Shown here in pieces: positions 57,311-64,000 of a stretch of 64,000 nt of DNA. The notes below the pieces were generated by a model that saw nothing but the letters and a program-made list of their open reading frames with translations, had not been told where the DNA came from and ran no database searches. This DNA comes from Hypholoma sublateritium FD-334 SS-4 (Eukaryota; Basidiomycota; Agaricomycetes; Agaricales; Strophariaceae). The position numbers were made by a program, and so were the translations under genes. The stretch spans positions 151,211 through 215,210 of the forward strand of contig KN817535.1 in the NCBI GenBank assembly GCA_000827495.1, written 5' to 3'. Numbering within the stretch: position 1 is the first letter of the stretch; each line of letters starts with the position of its first letter.

Positions 57311-59029
57311 CGCGGCCTTTGCGCGCTCATTGCCATTTATTGGACCTGAGTAAAGTGACCTGTAAACTTGTTAAACTACCGGGCGCCTATTTTAGTATTG
57401 ATGGGGAAATATCAACCTAGAGATAGGCAAGCGTAGTACCAGATGCATCATAAAAGATCAATGCTCGTTTGGTGTTTGGTAGTACATAATGAGTATGCTC
57501 AATGAAATTAATGAAAGTTGACAGGGGCGATGCGCTTGAGAGAAAATCAGACAAAACAGTGCAAGGAATGATGGAATCTGGTGCACAGCCGCATCCTCTT
57601 TTTTCTAACAGCTCTCAGCAGCGTCAGACACTGCTGTTCCTTTGCGTCTGATGCGTGCTCAGATTTTATGCAGGCCGCAGTAATTTCTGTACCAATTACA
57701 TGAAAGGTGAAAAGATGACTTCTACTGTCGCCTACCCAAGAAAATTTTATCTACATCAATATTTTCGTTCCCTACTGCAGAAACAACGAGTGCTTTGTCT
57801 GCGCTCAGCCTCCTTTTCTGGATCGGGCGCTGTAAGATATCAGGAGGATCAGAAGACGAGGATGGATAGGAAAATGTTTGTGTTTTGACAGTATCTGAGT
57901 GCGTTTTCGTTTTTGCGCTTGGGTCATTGACTTTTTACTGCCTCCGCTTCGATCAAGTCCATTTGATTTGCGTTCAAGTCCCAATAATTCCCGCGTGGCA
58001 TAAAATGAGGGAATTGCTGGATCATGCCGCACAGCAGAAACTCTGATGTTGCATACAGATTTGGCGCCTGTTCAGAAGACAAACATAAGGAACACAAAAG
58101 GCGCACATTGGTTTTTCAGGTGAACCTGGTGGGCCTGCGGGCGTTGTGCGGTGGGCGGCGGGTGGATGCCCTAGTTCGTTTGCTTGGCTACCGGCATCGC
58201 GTGCGTATCCGGGAAGAGCCGGTCTGTGCCCGTGGAGTTTTAGTGGCGGCAGCGCCTGCCTGCTCGCCGGTCGCGGTGCTATTATTAGTTTCAGCACATG
58301 TATTAGTTCGCGCACGAATATTAATATAATTCAGCATTCATTTTCGATTCATATTTATTAACTGTGCAATATTTAATTCACGTGATAAGCCAAAGTGCAG
58401 CACCCCGCGATGCACTAATCCTGCGCGCCTAAGCAGCGCGCCGGCGATACTTCGAGGAGTAAATCCCACCAGCGGTTCCTTGCCAAATGGGATATCGTCG
58501 GCGGCCCTCCACTTGGTGGGTTCTCGTACTGTGCAAGCGGTGTCTCCCTCAGCGCTACAGGAGAGGATGCGGCGCCGAAGCGACTACGAGAATCGATTAG
58601 CGCGTAGCACAATAACCAGCGCGCGGTGGGAAGCTGCGGAGGTCAGTACAAGCGGCAGGGTGATACATATTGCGTATCCGCCACCTGCGGGGGCACTACC
58701 ACACGCGTCCCGCTCAGGTATGCATGCGGCGCAGACGCAGCCGGGTGCGGAGACGCGCTGTGCACGAGGCGTTGCAGTGCTGTCTGAGTGTGCGACACCG
58801 GAGGCGGAGTGGGTAGCGACGGCGTCTGCGAGTCTGCATCGCCGTCCCATCAGACGACAGCTACCCGAATGCTACTCCGCACGCCTCGTTTTCCACCCAC
58901 AACGCCGCATCCATGGATGCGCCGTGCAGGAGGCGCTTGACTCTGCGTTTATATTATCTGTACTGGCTGAAGTTTAGTCTAGGAAATTCTACACAATATT
59001 TTCTTTTGGTTTAGGTGGGGTGCAAGGGA
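57311..59029. other. No supported gene
   Basis: Open frames are short and without motifs. GC-rich stretches at 58.1-58.3 and 58.5-58.95 kb are of the same character as the dispersed repeats. Confidence 0.4.
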
Positions 59030-59270
59030 TACACGGNCGGGAAAGCNGCGACCGCAGATCGCGCCGCCCGCNAAGCGCCCATGAAGCGAGTGAAATTTAC
59101 ACTACATATGCGCTTCATGCCAAATTTTTTTTTATTCCATTGATATCGTGTACGTACATACAGGGTCTATGAAAATATGTATTNAGGNAGNGCCTGGCGG
59201 ACTCCATCCCTACATCCTCGCCTCCTCTTCTCTGCTTTCCTCCCATGTTCTTTGTCTCGTTTCCAGCCCG
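59030..59270 (+). repeat. Diverged copy of 37740-37950
   Basis: GCGCCGCCCGCNAAGCGCCCATGAAGCG is followed by a T-rich block and CGTGTACGTACATACAGGG, then a CTCC/TCTT pyrimidine stretch, in the same order as at 37740-37950. Several N bases lie inside. Confidence 0.65.
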
Positions 59271-59599
59271 CCCAGGTAGACAACGGCTTCCGGCGTACCA
59301 CAGGCATCCTCTCCCTCGGCGTTGTCATTGGCAGCGCAGCAAAGTCGTCTTTGCGGTGCTGACAAGTATGCCAACTCGCTCGAGGACGGCGCCACAACCA
59401 TCCGCAAGCCGGCCTATTCCCTTCTTCAGCGCTGATGAAATGCGCAGCGCATGATGGCCTATAGCCAGGAAAGAAATAAACAACACAACGAAGAGATACG
59501 CACCACTACAGCGCGCCTTCGAGAGAACGAGAACGCGGGCTCACATGGCCGCCGCGACGCCGAACTCGTTGTGAACTGCTGTACGTTTCCTGGCTAACC

Positions 59600-61050
59600 T
59601 GTTCCCTTCATGACAGCGGGCAGGCTGTGGCAGAGATCGCGGGGGACGACGTGCGTTGCCGGGCACGACATCCAGGTATGTCCTATTCTCCTAATTTGCA
59701 GTCAACGACGCTGACTGCGCCTGTGTTCGATACTTATCCCCAAAGATGATGGCCCGGTGCTCGCCTGTCTGAAAATAGGTAAGCTCGGTGAAATCTAAGA
59801 CAGATGAGACGGCGAACGCACCTGCTTTGCGCATGCAGCACCGGCGGATAATGCAGCGCGCTGAGCGCTCGCTGAAACAGATGCAGNNTCAGCAAGGACA
59901 CAGCAGAGCGCAGAACGCACCGGTACCCAAGTTTGCTGACTTCTGGCGCACCAGGAACACTGTAAGACGGTGCTAAAGCCACACCCACTCCCCACTCTGT
60001 GTGCGGTACGACGCGCGTGTCAGGTACGCCGAGCCCTAAATAGCCGCGATGACTACACTTAACTGACCCGCGAATGGCGCAGTGCCGCCGTGTGGAGGAT
60101 ACCCGCCTAGCAAATCGGGGTACGTCATCCCCGGGCGTCGTCCACTTGTATTCACTGACCCAGAAGCAGATGCGTCTACGAGCTCATACGCCGACGACAT
60201 GGCGGGGAATCGAGCGTGTAGAAATGACATGCACGGCTGTCGAGTTTTGTCATCGAGGGGCCTGCTGCGCAGATAAAGAATAACGTACTGGTAAAACTGA
60301 ATATCTGCCTTCAACGCGGCGTATCTGACTCCGCCTTGTCATCCGATGCAGCAGAGAGCGCCGTCTGACCACCATACCACACGACACTGGCGGTGTCTTG
60401 CATTGATGTATGTGGTGCCTCGATTTTCCTGATATCTGCTTGCTGAACTATACAGCCCAGGCTCGTCGTGCATGGCATATAGGATCGTCATGGCCCGTGC
60501 ATGCCGCTTGTGAGGTCATGCGATGGGAAGCGAGGGGCGGCGGGGTCACATAGGCGCTGATTTCTAGGCGAATAGGCGCACAGACGGCTGTCAAACGGCT
60601 ACCGCAAGCGCATGAGATTGTGGTTAAGGCTATGACACGAACGAAAAGACGTGGGACGCACCGCTGATCGCGCCGTCCCCACTGCGTNCTCGGGCCCAAA
60701 TTGTCTGTCTGCGCCGCCGTAGGAGCCGAACATGANGCTACGGAGGGGTTAGTGGGGGCGTAGACGAGTGGATGGGTGATGCACCAAACTGTCAGGGTGA
60801 CACATCTCACAGTGCCTGCTTGCCACAAAGCTATGGATGAGTTAGATGACGGCGGCCATGAGCAAACATGTGACACACCGAGTTTGTACACCGTAAATTT
60901 ACCGGGGGTACTTGACCCTCGCATAGAACGGCGTNGCTATGGCGGACGTGCACCCGCCGTCGTCGTCGCATCTGATGGTGTTTCCAGTAGGGCTACGAAG
61001 TGCCGGCGGCCCAGCGTAGGGTGGCNGCCCACGACGGTGCCGAAGGCGAC
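59600..61050 (+). repeat. Dispersed GC-rich repeat, copy 2 (counterpart at 22.3-23.9 kb)
   Basis: The blocks listed for 22300-23900 recur here in order. The copy is shorter by about 150-200 bases and contains N bases at 59887-59888, 60688, 60736, 60935 and 61026. Splice-like GGTAAGC (59779) and GGTACG (60118) positions are conserved between the copies although the flanking bases differ, which hints at constraint. Confidence 0.7.
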
Positions 61051-61175
61051 CTCACCCGGGGTTGTGCACGACAGCTCAAAGGGGAGCGGAATGTCCTGCT
61101 GCTGCAAGGGCTTGCTGTGATGAACATCCGGACGGCGGAAGTGTGCTTCAAGATCGCCGGNAGCGGAGGGAGAAT

Positions 61176-61225
61176 GGGAGGAGCGGCGCGGTAGGAGAGA
61201 GGGAGGAGCGGCGCGGTAGGAGAGA
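61176..61225 (+). repeat. 25-bp tandem duplication
   Basis: Two exact head-to-tail copies of a 25-base unit beginning GGGAGGAGCGGCGCGG. Confidence 0.9.
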
Positions 61226-61818
61226 GGGTAGGGTGTCTCAGATGGACCAAGGGGAGGACAGAGGCTAGTTTCCGAGGGAGGGAGGCGGGACGGTTGACCT
61301 TGGAAATATCGGGGAGAGTTGGAGATACAGCGTGGAAACAGTAAGCGGCGGGAGACTCATCTTGAGCTTGAGCTTGAACACGGCAAAAAGAGAGCGGAGG
61401 ACAACGTGAAGGAGTACATGCACTACGTTACGACATACCTGGTAGCCATTCAATGTTGATTATTGAATATTAAATGCTGCATGTACCCGGGCCATGCGTT
61501 CGCAAAAGAGACCCGTAACAAGGAAGAGGGACCGAGCAAGCTAGATAGCCTACAGAGTCAGCATTTACAGTACATGGCAGTTTCACGCCGGGCAGGTTAA
61601 ATGAGACGCACTTTCTACAATTCTGAGCATGGCTCACGCGGTACGACGTACTGGCATGTGCTTCATCGCTAGGACCTCTCCCAAGGAGGCCCAACATAGT
61701 ATCTGCCGTCTATAGACAGACACATGCGAGAAGAAACCAACAACGTGCTGGCAAGTTTAAGCAGGCGGTTTTATAGAGTTTGAAGTTTTCCACGATCACG
61801 CGATGACAACGAGCCATC

Positions 61819-62010
61819 GTTGGCCTGTTAAATAAAGTATGGCGAGACAAGCACAAATTACTGAGCTAGTGTAGGTCCTTAATGATAGCTGCCCTTACCT
61901 TTTCGAGTGACCGNGTTGGCCTGTTAAATAAAGTATGGCGAGACAAGCACAAATTACTGAGCTAGTGTAGGTCCTTAATGATAGCTGCCCTTACCTTTTC
62001 GAGTGACCGA
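61819..62010 (+). repeat. 96-bp exact tandem duplication with an N at the junction
   Basis: The unit starting GTTGGCCTGTTAAATAAAGT at 61819 is repeated from 61915. The copies are identical except for N at 61914. The ambiguous base exactly at the junction makes an assembly duplication as likely as a real one. Confidence 0.9.
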
Positions 62011-62167
62011 GGTCTGCCAGACGGGCGCTTAATTTTTACATGCTTTGTATCAAGTAAAATACAATCAGATCTTACTGAAACTAGACCTGCCCGTGTAAAC
62101 TGAGGGATACAAATTCAACTAATACATGGTTACAGTGCACCAGAGGAGCAAAAAATCAGACTTTATT

Positions 62168-62437
62168 CTACCAGATGTCGCGCTCATCTGCATCTTCNCC
62201 CTCTTCTTCGTCAGAAAATATTGCTTCTATAACTTCAAAATCTTTGTCGTTTTCTTCATTGTCTATTTTGTCTAATCGACGAATGAATTCTGTATCTATT
62301 TTAACAATTGTTATCCAACAAGCGTTAATTCTGATATCCACCGTTGATGATTGATGATTTCTCTTCCTCAGATCTACAATTAACCAGCGCCATGCAAGGT
62401 ATAGCGCTCTCTGCGCCGGGGAGGCTCTACAGACCAT
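62168..62437 (-). pseudogene. Acidic C-terminal protein remnant, possibly transposase
   Basis: An 89-codon minus-strand frame contains LYLAWRWLIVDLRKR, RINACWITIVKIDTEFIRRL and an acidic end with repeated DEEE ending DERDIW. A hydrophobic R-I-N-A-C segment before an acidic tail recalls the end of Harbinger-type (DDE_Tnp_4) transposases, which carry a similar NAC(I/V)xLHN word. Here LHN is absent, so the match is weak. No upstream exons were found. A chance frame cannot be excluded. Confidence 0.25.
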
Positions 62438-62880
62438 CCTCTACATTTTACGCGCAAATCTCACAGCGCGCTGCCCCGCAGTTCCAGATCCCACTTCACA
62501 TCCACCGCCGCTCCACCAGTTACCAATAATAATACTAATAGCAACTTCCATGATTAATGATTTTTATCGAGAATAGACGTCACGGCTATGGACATACATA
62601 GGCATTCATTGAAAATTAGGCATGCAATATCCTTCGCTCCACTAGTAGCAGCGCGCTGCGCCGCACAGTCCTATCCAGTCCCATCAAGAGTGCGTATAGC
62701 ACTATGCAGAGTGTATATAGCATGAGTGCATGCCCTGCGCCTGCTTCAGATTTTGAACGTGTCTGTAGGTATGTATAAGTAGGGCGCGCCGGGCTAAAAT
62801 GCTGCGTGTTCATAATCTTTCAGGATGGGATATCGTATGATACGATGTGCGGATGATCAGGACATCGCGCCTTCCTTCAC
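62320..62880 (+). repeat. Dispersed repeat, counterpart of 50430-51370
   Basis: It shares the ordered blocks given for 50430-51370 but is about 380 bases shorter, lacking the segment that corresponds to 50700-51050. Confidence 0.7.
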
Positions 62881-63479
62881 CGACACCCATCGCCCACGCC
62901 GAAGCGCCTCATGCCTCCCTCCTGCAGGCTCCCCCCCGCGCCAGCGTAATTTAGTGCGCCCTCTGACTCCCTCCCTCGCTCCTGTTCTCTCATGTTCGCA
63001 TATACCGCTGCGCTGCCTCCCTCCCGGAGGTGCGACTGGTGGGGTGTGCTTTGATAGGTATGGCCTCCCCTCAATTGCGTAACTTGGCGTAGTTTTGATG
63101 GTGTGCAGTACTTTAGTCACCGAAAGCGACGCTGGCTTCCCCCCTCACGCCATAGTACAAACCGCGTACGCGCAAACACTGCGATCACCTGCGTCGTGCT
63201 ACGCCCACGGCCTTTGCCGCGTTCTACCCCGNCATCTGTTGTCATTTATTTNGATTCGGTCCCAGTCTCGCTTCTTCCTCCATACTGGGCCAGACTGGGC
63301 CACACATCATGATGAGCAGGGAGTCCATGCTCATGAACGCGTGACTAAATACATGCACAGCGCGAGTACGACAGCGCCACGCCGCGTACAGACCGACTCG
63401 CTGTCAGCGGACCGGCAAACTGGACGCGCCGTTCAGCTCCAACAGACACGCGACGCACACCGTCCAGCGTGATGGACAA
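62881..63479. other. No supported gene
   Basis: GC-rich with N bases at 63232 and 63252 and no motif-bearing frame. Confidence 0.4.
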
Positions 63480-64000
63480 CGGAGTGGCTATGCGGCGTGT
63501 GCTTCCGCTTTCCCTCGACACTCAATGCGGGTGAGTACGTCATCTGCACTGCTGACGACACCGCGTACTTATACCCTACAGCCTCGTCGCGGGTGAAAGT
63601 GCAACAGAAGACAAGAACACGTACCTGGAGAGCGGGACTCGCTGTGCCGCGCCGAGAAACACCTCGCGTGCTGGACATCGCGGAGTGCCTGAACAACGAA
63701 CGCACCAATGAATGCACGCTGCTGAAACGTCATATGTTAAAGCCGACGATGTATAGAGCTACATAAGCACAACTGGCCATCAGTACTGAATACCGGTGAT
63801 GTAGGGCGGATGCTTACCTTCACGGGTTCGCGCTAGCAGGTACGTTTCGTGTTTACCTATCTTCGCAGCAGCAAACATCNAAGGCGCTCGCGCCTATAGC
63901 CGCGGGGTGCCTATGGAGCGCAGGTGAGTATGTCGTCTGGAGCAAATAACGAAGCTATGCACTTACATTCAAATGCTCAGGTGCTTCGTCGCTGAAAAAA
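63480..64000 (+). repeat. Inverted, diverged copy of 38400-38900
   Basis: GGTGAGTACGTCATCTGCAC, the CGTCGCGGGTGAAAG stretch, GCGGAGTGCCTGAACAACG and the GGTTCGCGCTAGCAGGTACG block all match the reverse complement of 38400-38900 in order. A short protein-like stretch, GEYV(F/I)CT-x-DDTA(H/Y)L then SSRVK, is partly kept in both copies, so a small exon may once have been coded. The copy runs to the window edge. Confidence 0.7.

Noticed and set aside
1..64000. CRISPR arrays, rRNA genes or bacterial operons
   Set aside because: No regularly spaced identical repeats with spacers or rRNA-like sequence were seen, and the gene structure is eukaryotic.

Overview
The window looks like a transposon-dense, gene-poor region of an agaricomycete (mushroom-forming basidiomycete) draft genome. 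Introns are about 45-65 nt with GTRNGT donors and YAG acceptors. An F-box gene family, an Ecl1-like zinc protein and APC-permease exons are of the kind seen in Agaricomycetes. Single N bases are scattered throughout. Intact genes are few. Most recognisable host genes are broken by insertions or present only as exon fragments.

The main system is a 7.8-kb DNA transposon at 3034-10867. Its ends are inverted repeats starting TATGGCGGTCCG, with tandem subterminal repeat arrays at both ends and a GATGC target duplication. It carries one 13-exon gene (4618-10122, about 1606 aa). The protein has a DUF6729-like zinc region, a split RNase H-like transposase-type region with a WRN-type DEDDy 3'-5' exonuclease inserted in it, and a cysteine-rich tail. 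Three gene-less elements, at 16712-18973, 20089-20955 and 52891-54840, also start TATGG and are flanked by perfect 6-bp duplications (TGGCGC, ACCTTG, CTATCT). They look like non-autonomous relatives that the 7.8-kb element could mobilise.

Layout: 1-1091 and 36758-37848 are perfect inverted copies, sharing even the position of an N; a smaller TIR element (553-2045) straddles the inner edge of the left copy. 2697-10950 is a BCAS3-like WD gene split by the 7.8-kb element. 11.0-16.0 kb holds gene scraps. 16068-19910 is an F-box gene split by the 2.26-kb element, with a decayed paralogue at 21.45 kb. 22.3-27.6 kb is a GC-rich dispersed repeat with regularly placed splice-like motifs and an amino-acid-permease fragment. 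27.9-29.6 kb is a minus-strand zinc-finger gene. 33.95-36.84 kb is an intron-rich gene-like region. 37.7-42.2 kb is repeats and minisatellites. 42.3-43.3 kb is a pseudogene. 47.0-47.3 kb is the start of an unidentified gene. 52.05-54.9 kb is nested transposons that truncate an Ecl1-like gene (54.9-56.14 kb). 56.2-64 kb is again dispersed repeats, several of them diverged copies of blocks at 22, 38 and 50 kb.

The genes do not form a pathway. They read as one putatively active mobile system, its dependants, and the host genes they have hit. Exon joins and domain names were worked out by eye from sequence and were not checked by alignment or search.
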